From: Massariosphaeria phaeospora
Lineage: Eukaryota; Ascomycota; Dothideomycetes; Pleosporales
DNA: 64,000 nucleotides
Assembly: GCA_011032825.1 (NCBI GenBank)
Contig: JAADJZ010000011.1
Coordinates: 496,001 to 560,000 of the forward strand
Direction of reading: 5' to 3'
Part shown: positions 22,137 through 31,627 of the stretch, one piece after another
Position numbering within the stretch: the stretch's first letter is position 1
Layout of the letters: the number at the start of each line of letters is the position of its first letter
Notes under the pieces: generated by a model
Database searches by the model: none
Told to the model about the DNA's origin: nothing
The model's input: the letters and a program-made list of their open reading frames with translations, nothing else
Program-made: the position numbers and the translations under genes

Positions 22137-23567
22137 ATGCCTTCAAAATCAGACTATGCTGTTCCTTTGTGGATCAATGGCGAAGCTGTCCCCACCAAAT
22201 CGACCTCGACATTCCCCGTCACTCAAGCCGTCACAGGCAACACTGTCCACCACGCTTCCGCAGCATCATCCACACAAGCCATTGACGCCGTCCAATCTTC
22301 ATGGACGGCCTTCCGGTCATGGAAGAATGCACCCCATACGACGCGTCGTGATGTCATTCTTCGAGTCGCGGCCTATTATGAGCAAAACGCTGCTAGCCTC
22401 GTGGAGTACCAAATGCTTGAGACTTCCTGTTCTGAGGGGTGGGCTAAACAGAATGTCGACTTGGCTACCAGGTACCTGAAAGAGATTGCTGCATGTGTGA
22501 GTGGAATCATGGGTGCAATTCCGCAAATCGAGAAGCCGAACACAATGGGATTTGTATTCAAGGAGCCTGTAGGACCAATTCTGTGCATTGCCCCCTGGAA
22601 CGCGGCCTTGATTCTTGCGACAAGAGGTATTGCGAGTGCAATCGCTGTGGGATGCACAGTTGTTTTCAAAGCAAGCGAGTTATGTCCAAGGACACACTTC
22701 GCCATCACGGAAGCATTTGCTCAAGCTGGCGTCCCACCTGGCGTATTGAATCAGATACAGGTCAGACGAGATGATGCCGCGGAGGTCACCGAGGCTTTGA
22801 TTGCACACGAAGCGATCCGGAAAGTGGAATTCATTGGGTCTGCTGCCGTGGGTAGGATTATCGGCCAACTCGCAGCGAAACATCTGAAGCCCATTCTTCT
22901 AGAACTAGGAGGCAAAACCCCAGCTATCGTGCTCGACGATGCGGACCTTGAAGAAGCAGCAAAAACATGCGCGTTAGGCGCTGTGCTGAACCACGGCCAG
23001 ATTTGCTTCTCGACCGAACGCATCATCGTTCACGAGGCTGTTGTAGGGAAGTTCCAATCGTTGCTCGTCAGCGCCATGCAGAGCATGGACAGCCACTCCG
23101 GCTCCGCTGTAAGCGAAAGCATCGCCCAGCACGCAGTCGACGTCCTCCAAGACTCGCAATCCAAAGGCGACAAATTCCTCGTCGGCGGCATCGACACCTC
23201 CAACCCACTCACCCTGCGTCCAACCATCATCCTAAACCCCAAGGACTCCCGCATAGTAGACGAAGAAACTTTTGGCCCCTCCGCATCGCTCTACGTCGTC
23301 CACTCTGACGCTGCAGCCATCGAGCTGGCGAACCGTTCCGCGTACGGACTGAACGCTACCATCTGGAGCACCAATATGGAGCGCTCGTTAAAGATGGCGC
23401 GGGAGCTGGAGTATGGGCAGGTGCATGTGAATAGTATCAGTGTGTATACGAGTCCGACGGCGAGCCAGGGTGGGGTGAAAGGGAGTGGCAATGGGAGGCA
23501 GAATGGGAAGTGGGGACTTGAAGAGTTCTTGGTCGACAAGTTCGTGAGTTGGCATGGAAAGGGCTGA
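22137..23567 (+). CDS. NAD(P)+-dependent aldehyde dehydrogenase, salicylaldehyde/vanillin-DH-like
   Basis: Oxidises an aldehyde to the acid. Single exon, 476 residues, normal for the superfamily. The general-base glutamate is Glu256 in ELGGKTPAIV and the catalytic cysteine is Cys290 in HGQICFSTERI, spaced 34 apart as in the family. Also present are the nucleotide-site text PWNAALILATRGIASAIAVG, FKASELCPRTH, and the late motifs EETFGPSASLYV and SQGGVKGSGNGRQNGKWGLEEF. The sequence is closest in feel to fungal salicylaldehyde, benzaldehyde and vanillin dehydrogenases, an inference from overall text and not a substrate assignment. It has no targeting peptide, so probably cytosolic. It sits between copies b and c of the short dispersed repeat, and no obvious pathway partners are next to it. 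Confidence 0.92.
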   Translation: MPSKSDYAVPLWINGEAVPTKSTSTFPVTQAVTGNTVHHASAASSTQAIDAVQSSWTAFRSWKNAPHTTRRDVILRVAAYYEQNAASLVEYQMLETSCSEGWAKQNVDLATRYLKEIAACVSGIMGAIPQIEKPNTMGFVFKEPVGPILCIAPWNAALILATRGIASAIAVGCTVVFKASELCPRTHFAITEAFAQAGVPPGVLNQIQVRRDDAAEVTEALIAHEAIRKVEFIGSAAVGRIIGQLAAKHLKPILLELGGKTPAIVLDDADLEEAAKTCALGAVLNHGQICFSTERIIVHEAVVGKFQSLLVSAMQSMDSHSGSAVSESIAQHAVDVLQDSQSKGDKFLVGGIDTSNPLTLRPTIILNPKDSRIVDEETFGPSASLYVVHSDAAAIELANRSAYGLNATIWSTNMERSLKMARELEYGQVHVNSISVYTSPTASQGGVKGSGNGRQNGKWGLEEFLVDKFVSWHGKG

Positions 23568-24088
23568 ATGCTTTAACAGGCACATAATGCTAGTGTTGAT
23601 AATAACGCATGGCGATAGGTTATGGATAACAGATTCCTCGAACCGCCATGGCGCTGGCATCGTTTATGGATGGCTGAGCCCTTTACTCGAGCACTAACCC
23701 ACCGCCGTCGCCCTTCGAAGCCGCCCTTTCTCCTCCCACGAATCATTACTGCGCAACTAAAAGCCCCACCCCGTAGCAAAATTCGTTGCTAATATAGAAG
23801 ACCTCAGGCGATCCTTTTAACAGCTAGTAATCTTTAGTTCTAGGAAGATAGTCTACCTCTATATTTACAAAGCCCTATTGTATCTAGTATACTAGGTAAT
23901 GTGTGGTAGGGCTCTAAGAAGGTAAGATGGTAGGCTTACGCAGGTGCACCTTAGAAACCATGGCCCTTTTGCTCTCACCAGCCACGATTAGCAATTATCC
24001 GACCCTCTTTAATCTAGACGATGATCGAAGTTATCTATGAATGGGTCGGATAATCGATCAAGTAGGTGCAAGCGCCCGCTGCCATGAC
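23568..24088. other. intergenic region with short dispersed repeat copy
   Basis: 3' flank of the aldehyde dehydrogenase. It holds repeat copy c at 23804-23903, followed by GTAGGGCTCTAAGAAGGTAAGATGGTAG. The remainder shows no feature. Confidence 0.5.
23804..23903 (-). repeat. short dispersed repeat, copy c
   Basis: Same orientation as copy b. Landmarks are CTCAGGCGATCC, GATAGTCTACCTCTATA, TTTACAAAGCCCTATTGTAT and CTAGTATACTAGGTAATGT. It pairs with copy b to form direct repeats about 2.1 kb apart around the aldehyde dehydrogenase gene. Confidence 0.65.
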
Positions 24089-24478
24089 TCATGCTTCTTC
24101 TCCAGTATCCTTCTCTTCGCGGTATAAGTAGTAGTAGAGCTGCCGCCAGTCAAGGGACAACATCTGCAGATTATTATGGAACGTTAGGTTGGGAAGCTTG
24201 GTATTGTCGAAGTCGGTGCCGATGCGCACGGCAAAGACAGAGGTGGGTTCGTCTGAAGTGTCGACGTCCCATGTCCACCATGTCCCTGCATTTGCAGCAT
24301 CGGCTGCGAGACACTCAAATCGTCTACGAGCAGAATGGCCGGAGCACAGTAAGGAGCCTGCACCGTTGGTGATCTTGAAGTAAGCGCGAGACCTGTCTGA
24401 CGAGATTCCCCAGCCTCGTGCCATTCGCCATCTATAATAATTGTATGGATGTATACTGAAGTCTAGAACCACAGCCAT
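24089..24478 (-). CDS. hypothetical protein, 129 aa, possibly an exon or a remnant
   Basis: Frame beginning MAVVLDFSIHPYNYYRWRMA, with many aromatic residues and a composition like real protein. A second open frame lies just upstream on the same strand (24750-24508, ending EDWIAYPTYW). A GTAGGA donor overlaps that frame's stop, but no acceptor joins the two in phase without a stop. Either the model is incomplete or the gene is broken. I do not recognise a family. It abuts the outermost transposon end at 24801. Confidence 0.3.
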   Translation of the reverse strand: MAVVLDFSIHPYNYYRWRMARGWGISSDRSRAYFKITNGAGSLLCSGHSARRRFECLAADAANAGTWWTWDVDTSDEPTSVFAVRIGTDFDNTKLPNLTFHNNLQMLSLDWRQLYYYLYREEKDTGEEA

Positions 24479-24879
24479 CTTCTCCGGCGGTAGAACAGAG
24501 CGCGATCCTACCAGTATGTAGGATATGCGATCCAGTCCTCAGCACTCGGAAGCTTTGGTTTCTTCTTTGCTGATTTGGGAAACTTTTGCATCCTGGCATC
24601 ATCGTCTTCTTCGAGGGGGAGCGATGTCATAGTGATTTGCTGGCGTTTGTGGGGTAATAGGGAATTGACTAGACGGACGATAAGATGTAGCTCGGGGGCT
24701 ATGTAGCTGAGGTTATTATTGAATGTAGGTGGCACGTATGTGTAGGTCAATCAGGATGCAAAGAACGTGGAGTTACAATGTGGGATGCGAAAATGCACTA
24801 CCATGTCCGTGCACTCAATGCTCGCGTTCAGTCAATGCCCGCGCAACACTATAATCGCGATCTTGAACATGAAGCTGTA

Positions 24880-27017
24880 CCGTGTTGGCGCGCGTAGCGC
24901 CTCCATTCGCGTAACGCCCCACTAAGCAGCATCGCGGCCTTTGCAAAGATGAGGCTGTACAGCCACCCACAGTAGCTATTATCACGATAGATTATAGTGG
25001 AATAGACTATTAATACATGCAATTAACTTGGGCTACTTGAATTTTGATGGGAGGCGGACGCTGCGGCCGCGCGTAGTCACCTTAGGGGATGGCTCTGGTG
25101 CGGCCAATGCGGCCTCCTCACCACTTGCAGCCTCTACAACACGCGCCTTGCTTCGATTTTTTGGGATTTTTTGTTTTGAAGCTGGCCTCTTGCCTCTTTG
25201 GACCAATTGTAGAGATTTTCTAGCGTTTGCGGCGTCTTTTTCTTGTTGTTTGCTTGCTCGGGACGCTTGAAGTTCTGCAGCCCTTGTAGCCCTCTCTTTC
25301 TCTCTTGTCTTTTTAACCCTTTGTCGCTCCGCCTTTGCTTCTTCTTGCTGCTGCTTTTTATATAAGGTTGTAGCCTCTTTTAGCTGTCTTGCCTCTGTTT
25401 TCTGTAATTTTTCTAACTCTGCATCTCTCTGTTTCACGACTTCGCGCGCGCGTGCTTCTCTCACTTTCCTAGGACTCCAGAACACCGCACCACCATGATA
25501 TTCTTGACGCTGCTGCAAGTCTAAGACCTTACTCTTCTTCTTGTGTTTCTTTTTGACTGTAAGAGCGTCGCGTAAGCCCTCATTTTCGTGGTGTAGTAGC
25601 TCGTTCTGCACCTGCAGCGAATGAAGTGATGAACTCAACCGCTGCGCCTCTGTTGCGGCTGTATCCTTCACAGCAACATCAAACAATTGACGGAGCTGTC
25701 TCCAAGTACTCCTATCACCCTCTAGCTCTGGGGTTGGGCTCTTATCTTGCTCCGAAGTTGTGCTTTTGAAGCGTTTTAGGATAGCGTCTGCATTGGCGGG
25801 AATGATGCCTGTAGCTTCAAAAGACTTGCGCACAGTCTCCTCCTTAAAGGTGGACATCCAGGCAGCCCAGAATATTGGAAAGAAGTCGCCTTTCTTAACT
25901 CCAATAAGGCCCTGGGAGCGGTGAAGGTGCAGTGTAAGTTCCTTCGAATAGGAAGTCGAGAGCGGCGAGAACAACACCACATCAAGTGGCTAAAGGCTGT
26001 GAGTTGAATGAGGGGGAAAGACAGCGAGAAGAATCTTATTAGCGTTGCAATAATTAATAAAATCCATGGTGAGATGAGATGCGTGGCCATCAAGGATGAG
26101 GAGGCGCCACCTCCGCCGCGCTTTCTTCTTCGTGCTTCGGTCAAACACCTGCTCAAGCCATGCTAGCCCGAGGTCATTGTTTGACCATCCGGAGGGTGAA
26201 TTGGCAAAGAAAACCTGGTGTTTTCCTGCCTCCACGTTCTCTAACCATGAGCTTTGAAGCCCCTGTTTTCCTTCGTAGATAACAGCCGGAGGCAGCGCCT
26301 CCCCATCAGCACAAACACAAGCTATAACCGTAATCCATTCACGGAAGCCATCCTGGAGTGCAGCTGTACGTTCCTTACGCTCCCACACTGCCTTGGAAAA
26401 TACTCGTTTTGAGCGCGCTGTAATGCCGATGAGGAAGCCTTTTTCGTCCATATTGTACACGTCCTCCGCGTCAACGTCGTACTCTCGCATCTTGCTATGA
26501 AGTAGATCAAAGTACAGGCGGTATTTATCCTTAGTGTCAGCTTTGTGACGATTGCGATCTATTCCAGTTGTCCATTTGGATGTAAGATTGGTTTTGTTTC
26601 GCGTCAGAAATCGCGAAACCCAGGCCTTCGAGACTGCTGATTCCGCCACAGAAGACGCGAAATTCTGTATCATTTCGCGCGTAGGAGGTAGCCCTTGCTC
26701 TGTTAAGCCTTCAATGTATCGTACAAGCTCCTTCTCTTGTCGTGGGTTGAGTTTTCGTTGATTCAGTGCCTTGGTTGCACGCGTAGCCTGCAACCCCTGG
26801 TGCCTCCGCCGCAGTGTAGAATGTTCTAGGTCGAACTGATCGGCGACTTTTCTATATGAAAAAGATGCGCCTTCTTCGCGCGATTCGATGTTTTCGATCG
26901 CAGCTTGAATCGGTTCCATATTGATGGAGTTATCGCGTGTCGAAGTATGGTGAAGGATTGTTGTTTTGATGTTGGTGAGGCGTTACGCGAATGGAGGCGC
27001 TACGCGCGCCAACACGG
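24880..27017 (-). mobile_element. Fot1/pogo-type transposon, element 1, nearly intact
   Basis: 2138 bp with 43-bp terminal inverted repeats at 24880-24922 and 26975-27017 (CCGTGTTGGCGCGCGTAGCG at the outer tip), differing at one position that I can see. TA duplications lie at 24878-24879 and 27018-27019. It contains one long transposase frame in minus orientation, broken by one stop. It landed in the palindrome GCTGTACAGC of the outer element. The same palindrome, uninterrupted, exists inside element 1 itself at about 24954-24963. Confidence 0.9.
25033..26919 (-). pseudogene. DDE transposase of element 1, one nonsense codon
   Basis: Reading one frame from the ATG at 26919 to the stop at 25033 gives 628 codons with a single in-frame TAG at 25990-25992. 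The N-terminal half has the helix-turn-helix DNA-binding region (FSYRKVADQFDLEHSTLRRR) and a CENP-B-like second region. The DDE catalytic core follows: YNMDEKGF (first Asp), LLILDGHASH (second Asp) and the PPHSTH segment just before the stop. Beyond it, PLDVVLFSPL continues the conserved family text without a shift. Paralogous text in element 2 reads ILQPLDVV there, so the TAG most simply replaces CAG (Gln). The C-terminal third is lysine/glutamate-rich coiled coil ending RGRSVRLPSKFK. This copy should not make full-length protein unless read through. Confidence 0.9.
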
Positions 27018-27134
27018 TACAGCCACATACAATTGCTAAGTTATAAGTATATAATTTTATAGTAAAATAGTAAATACAGTGCGCTCTACAGTTTGGCTTA
27101 TTCAAATTTCTTTAGAAGATTGATAGGGCGACTA

Positions 27135-27599
27135 CCGTGTCCGTGCACCCAATGCACGGATTCAGCCAATGCACGCCGAACGCCATAAACGCTCTATTAG
27201 AAATAAGGCTGTAGAGCCACCCATAATTAATATTATCACGAGATATTCTAGTAGAGTACTATATTGATACTTGCGATCAACTTGTGCTACTTATATTTAT
27301 CTAGAAGCTTGACGTTGCGGCCGCGACGCGTTAAGATAGCTAGGGCAGCAGATACGCTCTCTAAGGCCTTCGCAGCATCTCTAGTATCAACGCTACGTTT
27401 GTAACGCTTTTTGCTCTGTAGAGATAGCTGCAGAGCTTTTCTCTTACTCTTTTGTAAAGATTGTAGAGCTTTTGTAGCGTCGCGAGCTTCCTTCTAGCGA
27501 GCGCGCTCTGCTGCTTTTTCTGCCTGCTCTTTCTCCTTTGCTACTTTATTGTGCAGTCCGAATAACCGCAAACACTTCAAAAACAGTTTAGTTAACGTA
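27135..27599 (-). mobile_element. left end of a third Fot1/pogo-type element (element 3), truncated
   Basis: Begins after TA (27133-27134) with CCGTGTCCGTGCACCCAATG. That is about 80% like the outer element's end and is followed by the same subterminal landmarks as element 1 (GGCTGTAGAGCCACCCA, TATTATCACGA). Reading leftward, it carries the C-terminal tail of a transposase ending RGRNVKLLDKYK before the stop near 27300. An in-frame TAG interrupts the lysine-rich region near 27494. Element 2 cuts it at 27598-27599. I cannot find its right end, so it was probably lost by deletion. Confidence 0.65.
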
Positions 27600-29438
27600 A
27601 ACCACCAGTAACCCGGCCAAACCAGTAACCCGGCCAAAAATGCTTGGCACAACCAACTCATCTCAAAGAACATCAAATTAATCGCTATCGAACAAGGAAC
27701 CTGCGTACGTCGTGCTAGCTTCAGATTCAGAAGCTTCTTCTGTATCCTTTTGGCAGGTTCGGGCATTGTGCCCTGTATCACCACAGTTTCTACAGCGCCG
27801 TAGAGCTGGTTGTGCTCTTTCTTGACCCTCTCTACTACGCGCTTTCTTTGATAGCTGAGGCGCTGTAGACGCTTCAGCAGCTACTTGCGCTAATCCGTTA
27901 CTGTACTCCATTGTACCGCCATGTTGAATCCGCTTCCGTTTGCGCGATTTCCGCTTGGTTATCTCTGCTAATTGATCTTCAAGCTCCTTGATACGGTGGT
28001 CCTTGAGCGCGTTCTGATGCAGCATTAATTCAGCTCCTTTTACAAGCTGAGAGAAGCCACTCTGCGCTGAAGTAGGCGATCTAGTAATAGAATCGCGTAC
28101 TAGCTTTGATTGCGATCCAAATTCGAGTGTATTGCTTGGAGTCTTTGACTGCCACGGCGTCTCTAGTGCGGGGAGTGGTGGCGGGGTACGCAGCCGTACT
28201 TCAAGACGACCAAGGACTACCTGCGCGTTGATAGGGACTAGCCCTGAAGCCTCAAAGGCTTTCTTGCAGTTCTTTGTTGTAAACACCTCAAAAAACGCGT
28301 CTTTAAAGGCTGGCAGGAAGCCTTCTTTGTTGATATGGAAGACGCGCCGGCGCGCCAAGTCTCGAACGCGTTGGGAGTACTTTAGCTTCAGCGGCGAGAA
28401 GCAGACCACATCTAGCGGCTGAAGGATATGAGATGAATGGGCCGGCATGCAGAGCGTGAGAATCTTGTTCTCAAGGCAATAGTCTTTGAAATCCTGAGAT
28501 TGGTGGCTCTCATGGCCGTCTAAAATGAGCAGCCGATACCCCCCTACCTGACGCGCCTTTGTATGCGCGTCAAAGTGCTTCAACCACTCAAGACCAAGAG
28601 CGTTGTTTGTCCAGCCGTTCTCAGAGACTGAGAGCTTCCAATTGCTAGGTATAGAGTCCTCCTCGTACCATGCTGAGATGTGAACGCGCCCTTTGTAGAT
28701 AATAAACGGCGGGATCGCGTACCCTGCGGCGCAAATGCTCTGGATGACTGTTACCCACTCTCGATCGCCTGGCTGGATAAGATTAGGTCGAGTACGTCTC
28801 TGAGAGCCTGTAACGACCTTCATGGAGCCAATTACGCCCATCTGGAAGCCAGTCTCGTCAAAGTTGTGCACGTCGTCGTCGTGGACGCCGTACTTGGCTT
28901 TGGTGTCCTCCACCAGCTTGAACCACGCGCCAATTATCTCTGGATTCTCTTGGAGTATTCTCTGCCTATCCTTAGCTCAATTGAAAGCCATTTTGAGCTC
29001 AGATGAACGCGTTACGAAGCGCGCAGGCCAGTTCTTGCCTACTAGCCTGCTACTACGCTCGCCCAGCAGTTTATCAGCCATATCAGCCACCTTAGATAGA
29101 AGGGGCGCGAATCCTCGCGCGTCAAGGTCAAGAATGTATTAGACAATTGTTTTTTCTTCGGTGCTTGTAAGCTTACGGAGAGTAGACGTAGTTTTTAGGC
29201 CAAAAGGTGTTCCTTTATCGCGTTCAGCAAGTCGACGGTGATCAACAGTAAAAGACTGTGCAGCTGCGCGGAGGCTTCGGAATTTGCCAGCTCTAAAAGC
29301 TTCAAGAGCAAGGAGGAGTCTGCCTTCGTGTTCACGTAATTGCGCGTTCGTAGGTGTAGGCATAGTAGAAGCAGGTTAGTGTTCGTAGTCTTGGCGTTTT
29401 TTGGCCGGGTTACTGGTTTGGCCGGGTTACTGGTGGTT
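27600..29438 (-). mobile_element. Fot1/pogo-type transposon, element 2, with perfect 41-bp inverted repeats
   Basis: 1839 bp bounded by TA (27598-27599 and 29439-29440). The terminal inverted repeats at 27600-27640 and 29398-29438 are identical over 41 bases by my reading. Each repeat contains CCAGTAACCCGGCCAAA twice in tandem. The transposase fills most of the element in minus orientation. Perfect ends suggest that this is the most recent insertion in the nest. Confidence 0.92.
27678..29363 (-). pseudogene. DDE transposase of element 2, two nonsense codons, C-terminal zinc knuckle
   Basis: One frame from ATG at 29363 (MPTPTNAQLREHEG) to the stop at 27678, 562 codons, with two internal stops. 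The first is TAA at 29139-29141, where EEKTIV is followed by YILDLDARGF; CAA (Gln) is the likely original. The second is TGA near 28976-28978, between MAFN and AKDRQRILQ; CGA (Arg) is the likely original. Downstream are the catalytic blocks HNFDETGFQMG, LLILDGHESHQSQDF and PAHSSHILQPLDVV. The C-terminus has a CCHC zinc knuckle, CRNCGDTGHNARTC, an unusual extra for this superfamily that element 1 lacks. Both stops are C-to-T changes on the coding strand. Confidence 0.88.
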
Positions 29439-29572
29439 TACGTTACCTCTAAATATAGGATAACATTATGAAAACAAGATCAATTTTAATGCAAATTTAA
29501 CATACTCTGTAACTATACTACTATATAAAACTAAACTATCAAGAAAAATTATCTTATTATAGTAATGTACTT

Positions 29573-29758
29573 TCAATAAGTTAGAGTAGAGTTGCGTCGC
29601 TGTTGTGTCTCAACGTTTTGTAGCTTTGTAACGCCTTGGTGCCTTCGAGCGAGCGTGCGTCGATTACAACTATATTTTGCTGCAATTTTTGTATACTGAA
29701 AAGATTCGCTAGGGTTTAACGACTCTAAAGTTGCAAGCGCTTCATCAATAGGTGGCAT
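29573..29758 (-). pseudogene. N-terminal transposase fragment of the outer element
   Basis: 61 codons starting MPPIDEALATLESLNPSE and including FQYTKIAAKYSCNRRTLARR, which parallels FSYRKVADQFDLEHSTLRRR in element 1. It ends at a stop just after TQQRRNSTLTY. The sequence between it and element 2 (29441-29572) is AT-rich and shows no catalytic core. It starts 42 bp inside the right terminal repeat, as expected for the promoter-proximal end of this element. Confidence 0.75.
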
Positions 29759-29849
29759 GGCTGTAGAGTTATCGCGTGTTGAAGTTTTGGTGTTTTGATG
29801 TTGCGCGGGCATTGACTGAACGCGGGCATTGAGTGCACGGACATGGGTA

Positions 29850-31627
29850 CAGTAGCCGAGCCAAGGAAACAAATCATTTGCCATACGTCTACTCCGTATA
29901 CCACGCCTAGACTTTAATCCTTTCTCCATACTCAAAGTGCTCTACTATTTGCCCGGTCCTTTTTTGCGCTCACCACCATGATCAATCGAATCGCCCTGCG
30001 TAGGCCCACATCCTTTCGAAGTTGTCTTCACTGACGTCGCATTTCGGCCCCCCGCAACCATGTAACCTTAAGTGCACGTCGCGACCGAGCTAAGCTGCGC
30101 TGGAGCGCCAGGATCGCTGACAGCATGCTCGCGCTCGGCTGTCCTCCAGGTAGGTAGCCGAAGCCTGGGCTGGGCTGGCTGCCTAACTCCAGGCACCTCG
30201 AGTTACATCAAACTCTCAGCTTCGCACTCCCAGATGCACCTAGCGGCGTGGCTAGGTGCAGTTGAAACCGAGATACTTCACATCTAGATCAGGTAACTAC
30301 CGTACGAGAGATCTTGCAGGTGCGTGGTTTGCACAAAGTAGAACAAAGAAGGAGACTGCAGTACAACATATATATAGAATAAACAGCTCCACCATCCTGC
30401 AGCAGTACGAGGAAACGGGAAGGAGGAGGACGTTGTCGCTAGCTGGGCAGAAGGCAGAGCGCAGAGCGCTGCTGCCAACACGTCAGATTGATCAGACTGA
30501 CCCAACGTTTGAGCATGTTTGATGTTTGATGAACGATGCTGCAGGTCAGATGTCAGATATCTGATGTGTTCGAGCCTCGTGCTGACTACGCGCTCGTTCC
30601 GTTTACCTGGGCTCGACGGACCGTTGACGGACGTAGTCTATGCAAGGCTGCCGGTGCCCAGATCCGAGTCAGGGTGTCGCCCAGGCTGATGATTTTCGGG
30701 GCTGGGCTCTTGCGGAAACGAGACCTCCGCAACTAAAGCGATTGATCCGAATGCCCCCCAAAAATCATGCTAACGAGGCCATATAGCTCTACGAAGCTAC
30801 AACTCAATATTCTCCAAGAATCGCATTCTGTTTATTTCAGCCCTGGGCTGGGGCCGGAAATGGACGCTGAGCCCTGTCTTAGCGGACACGTGTTAGGTAT
30901 GTAGTTGGAGATTATGCTAGTCAGACTTTGTCAGAATACATGTGTGGTAATCCGCAACAATAGACTTCTGTAAGAATAATAGAAACTTGCTAGAAAAACC
31001 TGCCGCAAGCGGGAATTAAAACAGGTGAGCCCCCCCTGGAGGTCCTCTAGAACGAACATGAAAGGCAAGAAACGGAAATGAACTCGTGTGATCCCCAGTG
31101 GATACCACAAAGCGCTCCTGTCGTAGATGCATCCTGTCCGTTTTCCTTCTACCACATACTGGTGTTTAGCGGTTGCCATTTATGCCTTTTGTAAACGAGA
31201 ACTGGCGCGCTGGCCTAGTTCCGCGAAGTCGCGCAGGATTCGCAAAGACCCGACGGCGCGTTGCCTCCGAAGCCGATCAATGCAGCATGGAGCGCACCCT
31301 GGCCCCATCGCGAAACTGCCTTACCGCAGAGGATCCGCTACACTACGAAGGTATACCACCCCGTGCAGACCGCCTCCGTACCAGCCAGACAGGGAGATTC
31401 GCACGAGCGCTCTTGAACCACGAAGCCAAGCCTGCCCTTCCAAGCTACACAACATTGATCATGTGCAGGCGTCAAGCATCATCCTATCCCCCCTCTAGCT
31501 TTCCGAATCCCGCGGCCGGGTCCGCGTCCGTGCCTAATCGCCTTCCGAACCCGAACCCGTGAGGTGTCCCATAGTTGTCTTAGGACGGGTTGTGTCGAGT
31601 CGGTGAGAAGATTGAGAAGAGGGCGAG
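29850..31627. other. gene-free interval right of the transposon nest
   Basis: 1.8 kb of mixed-composition sequence with no supportable exon. Local short palindromes such as TCAGATGTCAGATATCTGATG near 30545 are present. Frames longer than 60 codons exist but have no domain content and no splice partners. Confidence 0.5.

Larger units (their letters stand above)
24801..29847 (-). mobile_element. outermost Fot1/pogo-type transposon remnant (element X), host of the nest
   Basis: The left end at 24801-24847 begins CCATGTCCGTGCACTCAATG. The right end at 29800-29847 is its inverted complement with only a couple of differences, one an extra C at the tip. Both ends abut TA (24799-24800 and 29848-29849), the target duplication of the Tc1/mariner-pogo superfamily. 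What remains of its own transposase is an N-terminal piece at 29758-29573 (MPPIDEALATLESL) and a C-terminal tail around 27085-27130 (NLLKKFE then stop). The DDE core is missing. Its interior is interrupted by element 1 (24880-27017), element 3 (from 27135) and element 2 (27600-29438). Confidence 0.75.

Noticed and set aside
24508..24750. 80-codon minus-strand frame as first exon of the 24089-24478 gene
   Set aside because: The overlapping GTAGGA donor has no acceptor that joins the two frames without a stop.
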